The notes under the pieces are model-generated. The model was not told where the DNA came from and did no database searches. It saw only the letters and a program-made list of their open reading frames with translations. This document shows positions 1-7,201 of a stretch of DNA of 64,000 nucleotides, piece by piece. The position numbers and the translations under genes are program-made. The DNA lies in assembly GCA_014804795.1 (NCBI GenBank), contig JAAUZC010000044.1, forward strand, positions 1-64,000, read 5' to 3'. The stretch is from Lachnospiraceae bacterium (GTDB lineage Bacteria > Bacillota > Clostridia > Lachnospirales > Lachnospiraceae). Every line of letters starts with the position of its first letter. The first letter of the stretch is position 1.

Positions 1-113
1 CTTTCTTCAGATTCCACCTCACGATGGACACCCTTGCTTTTGGCTATACACTTCCCACTACCAGGGTGTGTTACGGACTTTCACCGATTAGATTGCGCCC
101 ATACTGGGCGCAC
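1..113 (-). mobile_element. Group II intron, 5' end (truncated by window edge)
   Basis: Read on the minus strand from 113, the sequence opens with GTGCG, the group II 5' splice-site consensus. A GCGCCCA/TGGGCGC hairpin follows at once. It then carries segments that I recognise from domain I of bacterial group II introns (GGTGAAAGTCC, GGGAAGTGTATAGCC, GGTGTCCATCGTGAGG). The rest of the ribozyme and any reverse transcriptase/maturase lie beyond base 1. The boundary falls about 10 bases past a hairpin downstream of spoIIID, which resembles the insertion habit of group IIC introns after terminator hairpins. The subclass cannot be assigned from this much sequence. No coding function is claimed for this stretch. 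Confidence 0.72.
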
Positions 114-123
114 TATAAACAAC

Positions 124-148
124 GGACATCACGTTTCTCGTGCTGTCC
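124..148 (-). repeat. Stem-loop between spoIIID terminator and intron boundary
   Basis: GGACATCACG (124-133) pairs with CGTGCTGTCC (139-148) around a 5-base loop, with one mismatch. On the minus strand the hairpin is followed by GTTGTTTATA and then the intron 5' end. It may be a second weak terminator, the recognition hairpin for the intron, or both. Confidence 0.5.
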
Positions 149-154
149 TTATGT

Positions 155-193
155 TAGAAAAAACTATCGAAAAGCATCCTTTCCGATAGTTTT
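155..193 (-). terminator. Rho-independent terminator of spoIIID
   Basis: A 10-bp perfect stem (160-169 with 184-193) is followed on the minus strand by a TTTTTT run. It starts about 20 bases after the spoIIID stop codon. Confidence 0.8.
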
Positions 194-215
194 AACTTCT
201 TCCTGTTTTATAAGA

Positions 216-527
216 TCAGCCCATTGTATGCTGATGCAGGTATTTCTCCCTTGTAGCCAGACCACCGCGGATATGACGCTCCGATTTGTTCACATCCAAA
301 ACCGACCGCACCTGCTTTGCCAATGCCGGATTTATCGTCGCAAGCCTGTCTGTTACATCTTTATGTACCGTACTCTTGCTAATCCCAAACTCCTTTGCTG
401 TCTGTCTTACCGTCGCATTATTTTCTACAATATAGCCTGCCACTGCAATGACACGCTCATGAAGCAAATCACCTGACTTGCCGTAAACTTCCGCTTTACC
501 GCAAGTCTTTGATTTGTTTTTCGTCAT
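216..527 (-). CDS. spoIIID: Stage III sporulation transcriptional regulator SpoIIID
   Basis: DNA-binding regulator of the mother-cell sporulation programme. The family switches sigma-E genes on or off and helps sigK expression. The protein is 103 aa, slightly longer than the roughly 93 aa of Bacillus because of a basic N-terminal extension (TKNKSKT). A helix-turn-helix spans about residues 36-58, with the hallmark KEFGISKSTVHKDVTDRL, and the C-terminal RHIRGG..T..KY segment is typical of SpoIIID. The ATG at 527 has a strong GGGGGG site 8 bases upstream. A sigma-E-like promoter precedes it and a clear terminator follows, so it looks monocistronic. Identification is firm; regulation is inferred. 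Confidence 0.95.
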   Translation of the reverse strand: MTKNKSKTCGKAEVYGKSGDLLHERVIAVAGYIVENNATVRQTAKEFGISKSTVHKDVTDRLATINPALAKQVRSVLDVNKSERHIRGGLATREKYLHQHTMG

Positions 528-557
528 ATAAAAAGTCCCCCCGCCATGCTTTGTTAC

Positions 558-584
558 ATCTTATGCCCGATAGCAGGGATTTAT
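558..584 (-). promoter_or_regulatory. Candidate sigma-E promoter of spoIIID
   Basis: On the minus strand ATA (582-584), a 16-base spacer and CATAAGAT (558-565) match the sigma-E pattern (ATA, 16-18 bases, CATACA-T) closely. They lie about 30 bases before the start codon. Bacillus spoIIID is sigma-E dependent, which fits. Confidence 0.5.
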
Positions 585-631
585 TACAATATACTAAGTA
601 ACACCTGCGCGCTTCACACGTGAATATTGTT

Positions 632-662
632 ACAAAAACGGAGCCGCATTTCTGCGACTCCG
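632..662 (-). terminator. Terminator of the rhamnose transporter operon
   Basis: CGGAGCCGCA and TGCGACTCCG form a 10-bp stem around a short loop, followed on the minus strand by TTTTTGT. It lies about 30 bases after the stop of the substrate-binding protein. Confidence 0.85.
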
Positions 663-692
663 CAATCTCTTACTTATGAACTTTCATTCACT

Positions 693-1739
693 TTAATAAA
701 CTTCTTTCCACTCTTCAATGTTAGAAGGATCGAATTTGAAAGGAGCGCCAAGGATGATTTCTGTACCGCCGTCGCCAGCAGTTACGATTTCATATTCGCC
801 CATATCGCCGGCCGTGAATGTCTCGCCTGCTGCGCCTGTGATGTCACCGCTTACCAGTGCTGCAGATGTGTATGCACCAAGACGTCCAAGGTCGATAGGA
901 TTCCACAGGAACATGTAAGGGCAGGAATGAGCATCGTCATCACCGATGTACTCAGCCATCTCGGAAGGAAGGCCAAGACCTGTCAGTTTAACAGAAGAAC
1001 CCTGATCCTGTAATACCTTAGCTGCTGCTGCGATACCGACTGTTGTAGGTGCGCAGATAACTTTCAGATCAGGATAGTTCTGCAGAAGAGCCTGTGTCTG
1101 ATCCGTGGATTTCTGAGGTTCGTCATCGCCGTAAGCAACTTCTACCAGCTCAAGTTTAGCATATTTGCTGTCTGCTGCCTGAATCTCTTTCATGGATTCA
1201 ATCCATGCGTTCTGGTTTGCTGCCTGAGATGTTGCAGAAAGAACTGCCCACTGACCTTCTCCGCCTGTCAGATCATAAACTGCATCCATCAGACACTGTC
1301 CGATTTCTGTAACGCCGGCCTGGTTAACGTGTGTCAGACGGCTTGCTACGTTTACAGTAGAGTCAACAGAACAAACTTTGATGCCTGCTGCCGCTGCTTC
1401 TTCTAAAGCTGCCTGCAGAGCGTTCTCGTCGTTTGCAGCTACACAGATACTGTCAACACCCTGAGAGATCAGAGACTGGATTACTGTGATCTGTGCATCA
1501 GCCGTAGCTGCTTCGGGATGCTGGATAATCGCTTTTCCACCAATATCTGCTACAGCCTCTTCAAAACCTGTTGCCTGCCTTTCATTGAACGGGTTCCCTG
1601 CTGATTTGGATACAAACGCATAGACAGGGCCGTCTGTATTGCCGGCAGCGCCTGTTTCTTTTGCTTCGTTACCACAACCGGCAAGAAGCGTTGCTACCAT
1701 TGCTACACCGAGAATGATACTTAATACTTTTTTCTTCAT
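693..1739 (-). CDS. rhaS: Rhamnose ABC transporter substrate-binding lipoprotein
   Basis: Extracellular sugar-binding lipoprotein that would capture L-rhamnose and hand it to the membrane components. It is 348 aa. A basic N-terminus and hydrophobic stretch end in the lipobox LLAGC, so Cys22 would be lipidated. Residues about 38-320 form a type-1 periplasmic-binding fold (Peripla_BP_4, the family of RbsB, LsrB and RhaS). It is the last gene of the importer operon, 93 bases after the second permease, with a stem-loop in that gap and a strong terminator behind it. Rhamnose is inferred from rhaA, rhaB and rhaM nearby; the fold alone would allow other sugars. This RhaS is the transporter component of rhizobial naming, not the E. 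coli regulator. Confidence 0.85.
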   Translation of the reverse strand: MKKKVLSIILGVAMVATLLAGCGNEAKETGAAGNTDGPVYAFVSKSAGNPFNERQATGFEEAVADIGGKAIIQHPEAATADAQITVIQSLISQGVDSICVAANDENALQAALEEAAAAGIKVCSVDSTVNVASRLTHVNQAGVTEIGQCLMDAVYDLTGGEGQWAVLSATSQAANQNAWIESMKEIQAADSKYAKLELVEVAYGDDEPQKSTDQTQALLQNYPDLKVICAPTTVGIAAAAKVLQDQGSSVKLTGLGLPSEMAEYIGDDDAHSCPYMFLWNPIDLGRLGAYTSAALVSGDITGAAGETFTAGDMGEYEIVTAGDGGTEIILGAPFKFDPSNIEEWKEVY

Positions 1740-1785
1740 TTTTTGGGTCCTCCCTTAAAAATTTGTTAATAGTTTTTTATATCAA

Positions 1786-1810
1786 CCTTAAATCGGTTCC
1801 CGGTTTAAGG
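1786..1810 (-). repeat. Intercistronic stem-loop between permease and rhaS
   Basis: CCTTAAA...TTTAAGG forms an 11-bp stem, including one T-G pair, with a 3-base loop. No strong T-run follows on the minus strand. Such a hairpin could shield or separately set the level of the binding-protein mRNA; this is inference. Confidence 0.5.
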
Positions 1811-1832
1811 CGAATACCTTATTGAATTATAT

Positions 1833-2843
1833 TCAGGCTCTGGAAGCCTTTTTCTTTTTGTCTGAGATACTCTGCGAAATATTCGGCAGAAGTACCGCAC
1901 AAATTAACAGCGTACCCAAGATGATCAGAATAACCTGAGGGTTCATATTGATCTGTCCGAGTCCCACGCGCAGGCAGGTGATCGTAAATGCGGAAATGAT
2001 ACCTCCCACCAGTTTTCCCTTGCCGCCCGCTGTGGAAATGCCGCCAAACACCGCCATGGCGATGGCATCCATCTCAAAGCCCTTTCCTGTCGTCGTATTC
2101 GCGGCGTAGGTTGCACTTGTTAAAAACAGCGCGGACAGACCTGCAAAAAAGCCCAGAACAGTGTACGAGATAAACAGCATCTGATTTACTTTTATCCCCG
2201 AATAGAACGCTGTTTTTGGGTTCGATCCGATAGCGTAAAGGTTCCGCCCGAACACCCGCTTTTCTGCGATCACCGTAAAGATAACGGCACAGATGATCAC
2301 CAGGAAAAATATGTACGGCACCGGTCCCACTTTTCCTGCGATCGCCCTGAACCCGTCAGCGTTCGTCAGGGAGATGCTGCCGCCGTCCCCCAGCATGATC
2401 TCCGCTATACCACGAAACACGATCTGTGTTCCCAACGTAATGATCATTGTCGGCAACTCCCTGAATTTTACCGCCAGAAATCCGTTTATCATGCCGCAGA
2501 CAGTTCCGGTTAACAGCGCGATCAGAATTACGCCTACAAAAGGAACACCCGCATTGCTTGACAGACACGCCACGGTAGCCGCCAGACAGACTGTAGAACC
2601 CACGGAAATATCAATCTCACCCATAAGCAGAATATAGGCCATCGGAAACATTAAAAAGATTTCCGTTAAATACTTGGGCATTTCACGGAGTACATTCGTC
2701 AGAGTGTAAACCGGAGAAATACATTTACAAAAAATATTGATCACAATAAACAGAAGCAGTAACATTCCCTCCCAGCTTAAGAGCGCCTTTTTTAACGTCT
2801 TCTCGGGAGTTGCAGATATTGTTCTTCCTGATTTTCCTGCCAT
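1833..2843 (-). CDS. rhaQ: Rhamnose ABC transporter permease (second subunit)
   Basis: Inner-membrane permease of the BPD_transp_2 (RbsC/RhaQ) family, 336 aa, with about 8-10 hydrophobic helices. The conserved cytoplasmic segment reads FGRNLYAIGSNPKTAFYSGI, and a later segment reads GGISTAGGKGKLVGGI, both family hallmarks. I chose the ATG at 2843 because GGAGGGG lies 7 bases upstream; an upstream in-frame start at 2876 would overlap the preceding gene and lacks a comparable site. The preceding permease stops 13 bases before, so the two are probably translationally coupled. It would pair with that permease to form the rhamnose channel. Confidence 0.87.
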   Translation of the reverse strand: MAGKSGRTISATPEKTLKKALLSWEGMLLLLFIVINIFCKCISPVYTLTNVLREMPKYLTEIFLMFPMAYILLMGEIDISVGSTVCLAATVACLSSNAGVPFVGVILIALLTGTVCGMINGFLAVKFRELPTMIITLGTQIVFRGIAEIMLGDGGSISLTNADGFRAIAGKVGPVPYIFFLVIICAVIFTVIAEKRVFGRNLYAIGSNPKTAFYSGIKVNQMLFISYTVLGFFAGLSALFLTSATYAANTTTGKGFEMDAIAMAVFGGISTAGGKGKLVGGIISAFTITCLRVGLGQINMNPQVILIILGTLLICAVLLPNISQSISDKKKKASRA

Positions 2844-2856
2844 AGCTTTCCCCTCC

Positions 2857-3855
2857 TTACATCTCTCTGTTTTCAAGATTTGCCTTATCCATCATACGCT
2901 GGGTCAGTACATTCAGTATGATAACCGCGACGATGATAACGCCCTTGATCGTGTTTTGTGCAATTGCGTTGATTCCCACAAGCGGAAGTGCCTTGGAAAT
3001 AACCGACAACACCAGTGCACCGAGCAGTGCGCCTATCACGCTGCCGCGTCCGCCGTTCATGCTCACACCGCCAATCACACAGGCCGCGATAACGTCCATC
3101 TCCTTGGAGGTCTGCATGTTGGGCTGTGCGGAGGCATACACAGATGTTGCAAGGGCGCCGCAGAGACCTGCAAGTGTCCCCATGATCGTATAGACTGCCG
3201 TCTTGATCGCCGCAACATTAATACCCGAAATTTCCGCCGCTTCCGCATTGGATCCGACCGCATAGATACTGCGCCCGAATTTTGTCCACTTCAGCACGAT
3301 GAAGAAAATGATATAGCAGACGATCGTTACGGTAATCGTATTATTGATCAACCCGAAACTCAGGGAATTGCTCAGCGTAAAGTCCTTAAAACTTCCCAGC
3401 GCATCTGCCCCTGCCCATTGATCCTGCGCCACCAGATAAGCAAATCCTCTGTAAATATACATAAAGCCCATGGTCGCGATGATCGGCATTACCTTACCGT
3501 AAGCAATGATCACACCGATCAGCAATCCGCATACCGCCCCCATCGCCGTAGCAATGAGAAAGCCCAGAAGTGTGCTTTCGATCTTATTATATTTATACAT
3601 CATACCGATCGTCATCCCGGCAAAAGCAAGCGTGGAAGTGATCGAGATATCAATACCGCCAATCAACAGCACGCACAACATGCCGAGCGCCATGATCATG
3701 ATGACCGCATTATTTTTTAAAATTTCCAATATATTCTGAGCCGACATAAAATTCGGACTCTTGATGGTTACTGCGATACATAAAAGGATCAGCACAATAA
3801 CCAGACTGGCTTCACGGGAGCCTGTGATTTTCTTTAACAAAGATTTCTTTTCCAT
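2857..3855 (-). CDS. rhaP: Rhamnose ABC transporter permease (first subunit)
   Basis: Permease of the same ribose/rhamnose family, 332 aa and multi-helical. It has the cytoplasmic motif FGRSIYAVGSNAEAAEISGI and the later GGVSMNGGRGSVIGAL. Its ATG overlaps the stop of the ATPase gene by one base (TAATG), with GAGGAGG just upstream, a standard sign of coupled translation. Two different permease genes in one operon imply a heterodimeric channel, as in the rhizobial RhaSTPQ importer. Confidence 0.87.
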   Translation of the reverse strand: MEKKSLLKKITGSREASLVIVLILLCIAVTIKSPNFMSAQNILEILKNNAVIMIMALGMLCVLLIGGIDISITSTLAFAGMTIGMMYKYNKIESTLLGFLIATAMGAVCGLLIGVIIAYGKVMPIIATMGFMYIYRGFAYLVAQDQWAGADALGSFKDFTLSNSLSFGLINNTITVTIVCYIIFFIVLKWTKFGRSIYAVGSNAEAAEISGINVAAIKTAVYTIMGTLAGLCGALATSVYASAQPNMQTSKEMDVIAACVIGGVSMNGGRGSVIGALLGALVLSVISKALPLVGINAIAQNTIKGVIIVAVIILNVLTQRMMDKANLENREM

Positions 3856-5369
3856 TATTTCACAACCTCCTCTTTCTTCTTACTCTTTTCCATAGCTAAC
3901 TCCAGAATAGATTCCTGCGTTGCCTCCTGGCGGTTCAATTCCCCGGTCATGCGTCCGTTGCACATTACATAGATTCTGTCGGACATTCCCAGTATCTCGG
4001 GCATCTCAGAGGAGATCATGATAATCGCAAAGCCCTTCTGCGCCAGTTCGCCCATGATCGCATATATCTCGGCTTTCGCACCCACATCCACGCCTTTGGT
4101 CGGCTCATCCATGATGATGACTTTCATATTGTCCTGCGCCAGCGCTTTTGCCACGACAACTTTCTGCTGGTTGCCGCCGGATAAGGAACTTGCCGGATCA
4201 AAGATCGTCACTGCCTTGGTATCCACATCCTCCAGGAATTTTTTGGAAAGTTCCCGCTCCTTTTTGTCGTTTGTAAATCCTTTTGTGGAAAGTTTATTTA
4301 CGATGGGAAGCGTCACGTTTCTGCCCAGTCCCCAGCTTAAAATAAGTCCTGTTTTCTGTCTGTCCTCCGGCAGAAGGATAATGCCGTTTTTCATGGCGTC
4401 GGTCGGATTCTTGATCGTAACTTCCTTCCCCTCCAAAAATACCTTTCCTTCATTATGCCTTGTGATTCCACAGACGCTTTCCACCACTTCCGTGCGGCCC
4501 GCGCCAACCAGTCCGGTCAGTCCCACGATCTCGCCCGCGCGCACATGCAGATTTACATTTTTATAATATCCTGTGCGTGAAAAATTCTCGATCCGGAGCA
4601 TTTCCGCGCCGGGTTTTACATCCGGTTTCGGGAACAGATCGTTGATCTCACGTCCGACCATGGCTTTGATCAAATCTGCGTTTGTGATGCCGTTAACATC
4701 ATAAGTTCCTATATATTGAGAATCCCGAAATACAGTAACTCTGCTGGCAAGACGGTACATATCCTCAAATCTGTGGGAAATGAAGATAACGGAAACGCCG
4801 CTGTCTCTCAGTTTATCTACAATCTTATATAATTTCTGGGACTCATTTGCTGTCAAAGCTGCTGTTGGTTCATCCAGAATAATAATTTTTGCATGGGTGG
4901 AAATTGCTTTTGCGATCTCAACCATCTGCTGCTGTGCCACCGAAAGAGCTCCCATTTCTGCGGTTGCCTTAAAGTCCGCATCCAGCTCATCCAGATACCC
5001 CTGCGCTTCCTCGTTCATCTGTTTCCACTGGATAATCCCTCTCTTCTTAATTTCATGGTTCATGAAAATATTTTCCGTCACCGTGAGATCCGGATAAGAC
5101 GTAGGATGCTGGTATACTGCTGCGATACCCGCCTGCTGTGCGTCTTTTGGTCCTTTAAAGTCTACTTTCTTCCCGAATAAATACATTTCACCTTCTTCCG
5201 CTTTATGTACGCCGGTAATTACTTTAATAAAGGTAGACTTGCCCGCGCCGTTTTCCCCCATCAGCGCATGGACTTCACCGGGTTTTAACTGAAATTGTAC
5301 ATTATTCAGTGCTTTTACACCCGGGAAAATCTTGGTAATGCCCTTCAGTTCAAGTACATACTCTGACAA
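3855..5369 (-). CDS. rhaT: Rhamnose ABC transporter ATP-binding protein (double ABC)
   Basis: Energises rhamnose import. It is 504 aa and has two fused ABC domains, the norm for RbsA/MglA/RhaT sugar ATPases. The N-terminal half has Walker A GENGAGKST, signature LSVAQQQ and Walker B ILDEPTAAL. The C-terminal half lacks a canonical Walker A (GLVGAGRTE) but keeps LSGGNQQ and IMDEPTKGVD, as usual for this family. The start appears to be TTG at 5369, with GGAGG 9 bases upstream. It is the first gene of the importer operon and its leader contains a strong hairpin. Divergent from the two-component genes. Confidence 0.88.
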   Translation of the reverse strand: MSEYVLELKGITKIFPGVKALNNVQFQLKPGEVHALMGENGAGKSTFIKVITGVHKAEEGEMYLFGKKVDFKGPKDAQQAGIAAVYQHPTSYPDLTVTENIFMNHEIKKRGIIQWKQMNEEAQGYLDELDADFKATAEMGALSVAQQQMVEIAKAISTHAKIIILDEPTAALTANESQKLYKIVDKLRDSGVSVIFISHRFEDMYRLASRVTVFRDSQYIGTYDVNGITNADLIKAMVGREINDLFPKPDVKPGAEMLRIENFSRTGYYKNVNLHVRAGEIVGLTGLVGAGRTEVVESVCGITRHNEGKVFLEGKEVTIKNPTDAMKNGIILLPEDRQKTGLILSWGLGRNVTLPIVNKLSTKGFTNDKKERELSKKFLEDVDTKAVTIFDPASSLSGGNQQKVVVAKALAQDNMKVIIMDEPTKGVDVGAKAEIYAIMGELAQKGFAIIMISSEMPEILGMSDRIYVMCNGRMTGELNRQEATQESILELAMEKSKKKEEVVK

Positions 5370-5396
5370 CTTTCTCTCCCTCCTGTTTTTAGTCCC

Positions 5397-5436
5397 GTAT
5401 CTGTTCTACCGGTGTCATATGCGGCAGAACAGATAC
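5397..5436 (-). promoter_or_regulatory. Leader hairpin / operator candidate upstream of rhaT
   Basis: GTATCTGTTCT (5397-5407) and AGAACAGATAC (5426-5436) are an 11-bp perfect inverted repeat with an 18-base loop. It sits between a likely -10 box and the rhaT ribosome site. The 3' arm plus GGGA is echoed in the rhaB leader. It could be an mRNA hairpin or a DNA-binding site. Confidence 0.5.
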
Positions 5437-5465
5437 TGATTTTAGTTCCGTTTCAATTTTCATTT

Positions 5466-5471
5466 ATTATA
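5466..5471 (-). promoter_or_regulatory. Likely -10 box of the rhaT-P-Q-S operon
   Basis: TATAAT on the minus strand, about 95 bases before the rhaT start. The position 17 bases further upstream is not a recognisable -35 (TAGTGT), which would suit an activator-dependent promoter such as one controlled by an AraC-type regulator. Confidence 0.4.
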
Positions 5472-5617
5472 TCATCACAAAATTTCAAACACTATCGTAC
5501 TTTTTTTAGATTTTGGGTAAAATCATTTTCTTTTTTGATTTATGATGTTACAATGAAAGCATACATAAGACAGAAGCGACATGAAGTAATGATACAATTC
5601 AGATAAGGGATGAGACC

Positions 5618-7189
5618 ATGAAACTATTGATCGTGGACGATGAAAAACTGACAAGGGAAGGTCTGATGCACAACATCGACTGGAAATCTCTGGGCATTGA
5701 CGCTGTCGCCCTGGCTGACGACGGTCTGCATGGCTATGAAACCGCCCAGGCCTTCGCTCCCGATATCCTGTTGAGTGATGTACGCATGCCCCGTATGAAC
5801 GGCATTGAAATGGCGGAAAAACTACAGGCTCTCAACCCTGCCCTCAGCATCATCTTCATGAGCGGCTACTCCGACAAGGAATACCTGAAGGCGGCCATCA
5901 AGTTAAAAGCAGTAAGTTATGTGGAAAAGCCCATTGATCTGGAAGAACTTTCCGAAACTGTTCTGGAGGCAAAAGCTTTTGTCGAAGCCGGCAGAAAAGC
6001 TGCTTCCTCCAAAGCTCTTTCTCTTGCGCGCTCCCGCGCCTCCCTTGCCTCCAAACTCGCCTATGCGCCCAAAGGAGATTTCTCCGCCCTGTTTTCCGAG
6101 GAGCCGGAACTGGGCTTTCCATTGGATGAGACTGCGCCCTTTTTTACTTTTCTGATCCAGTTTCATCACAATACCTATAATCAGGATGCGCTGACTGCCA
6201 TTATGGAACCGGCGGTGGATCAGGTACTTGACAGTCTCCACCTCAAAGAGATTCACTCCACAAGGCAGGGACTATTGTACTTTTACCATGTCTGGGGTTT
6301 TTCCGATTACACCATAAACCAGAAAAACACGTTGGGCAGAATGCTGGTTCAGCTCCTTTCCCCGCTTTCCCTTCGTTACCATATCGTGTTCGGCAAAAAT
6401 GTCAAAGGCGCGCTGCATATTTATGAATCCTATAATTCCGCTGTGATCGAACTGCAGAATTCCTTCTTCCATCAGGACAATACATACCGGATCTATGAAC
6501 ACCGGGATACGTATGATGCCTTTTTGGATGTGAGCGCCCTGAATGCGGACAGCCGCCTGTCCGAATTGCTTCTGCGAAAAGATAAAAAGCAGGTGGAACA
6601 TCTTTTAGCGGAGGTTTTTCAGGCAATGATGCCCCCGGCAAACGTCTTGCCCAATCAGGTGAAAGACTTATATTATAAGCTGTTTACTACGATAAGGGAC
6701 AATTATGAAATTATAACCCGTCAGAGTTTTTCGGCAAAGGAATCCGGAGACAGCCTCTGGGGATATGTTTCCGAATGCGAATCCATTTATGAACTCCAGA
6801 CTCTTTTAAAAGAAAAAACGGAAGACTTCTTTTCCCGAATTCAGAACCGCAGCGAAAACTATTCCACGGTATATCTGATCAAGGAATTTATTGCCAGTCA
6901 CTATCAGGATGAAACGCTGTCTATCAAGGATATCAGTGAACATGTTTTTCTCTCCTCCTCCTACATCTGTACGCTTTTCAAGAACGAAACGGGACAGACG
7001 TTAAACCAGTACCTGACCGATTTCAGGATTGATAAAGCAAAGAAACTGCTGATCGATCCCAGATACAAGATCACCGATATTTCCGCCCGGGTCGGTTACA
7101 GCGACGGCAACTATTTCGGGAAAACCTTTAAGAAACTGGTAGGAATGTCCCCGTCAGAATATCGGGAACAACAGCTCAACTTATCGTAA
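5618..7189 (+). CDS. AraC-type response regulator (YesN family)
   Basis: Cytoplasmic DNA-binding partner of the downstream sensor kinase. It is 523 aa. Residues 1-120 are a receiver domain with the acidic pair D7-D8, phospho-acceptor D54 (in LLSDVRMPRMNG) and K103 in VEKP. A long middle region (about 125-410) shows no motif I recognise. Residues about 420-520 carry two helix-turn-helix motifs of AraC/XylS type (ISEHVFLSSSYICTLFK; GYSDGNYFGKTFKK). The ATG at 5618 follows AAGGGATGAGACC. The gene faces away from the rhamnose importer operon and lies 12 bases before the kinase. Control of the importer is an inference from position. Confidence 0.9.
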   Translation: MKLLIVDDEKLTREGLMHNIDWKSLGIDAVALADDGLHGYETAQAFAPDILLSDVRMPRMNGIEMAEKLQALNPALSIIFMSGYSDKEYLKAAIKLKAVSYVEKPIDLEELSETVLEAKAFVEAGRKAASSKALSLARSRASLASKLAYAPKGDFSALFSEEPELGFPLDETAPFFTFLIQFHHNTYNQDALTAIMEPAVDQVLDSLHLKEIHSTRQGLLYFYHVWGFSDYTINQKNTLGRMLVQLLSPLSLRYHIVFGKNVKGALHIYESYNSAVIELQNSFFHQDNTYRIYEHRDTYDAFLDVSALNADSRLSELLLRKDKKQVEHLLAEVFQAMMPPANVLPNQVKDLYYKLFTTIRDNYEIITRQSFSAKESGDSLWGYVSECESIYELQTLLKEKTEDFFSRIQNRSENYSTVYLIKEFIASHYQDETLSIKDISEHVFLSSSYICTLFKNETGQTLNQYLTDFRIDKAKKLLIDPRYKITDISARVGYSDGNYFGKTFKKLVGMSPSEYREQQLNLS

Positions 7190-7201
7190 CGGAGTCTTGC
7201 C

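Noticed and set aside
24-476. 150-codon plus-strand open frame at the left edge
   Set aside because: Runs antisense through the intron end and spoIIID; no ribosome site and no domain.
2737-3720. 327-codon plus-strand open frame
   Set aside because: Shadow of the two rhamnose permease genes; composition is typical of a reversed membrane protein gene.
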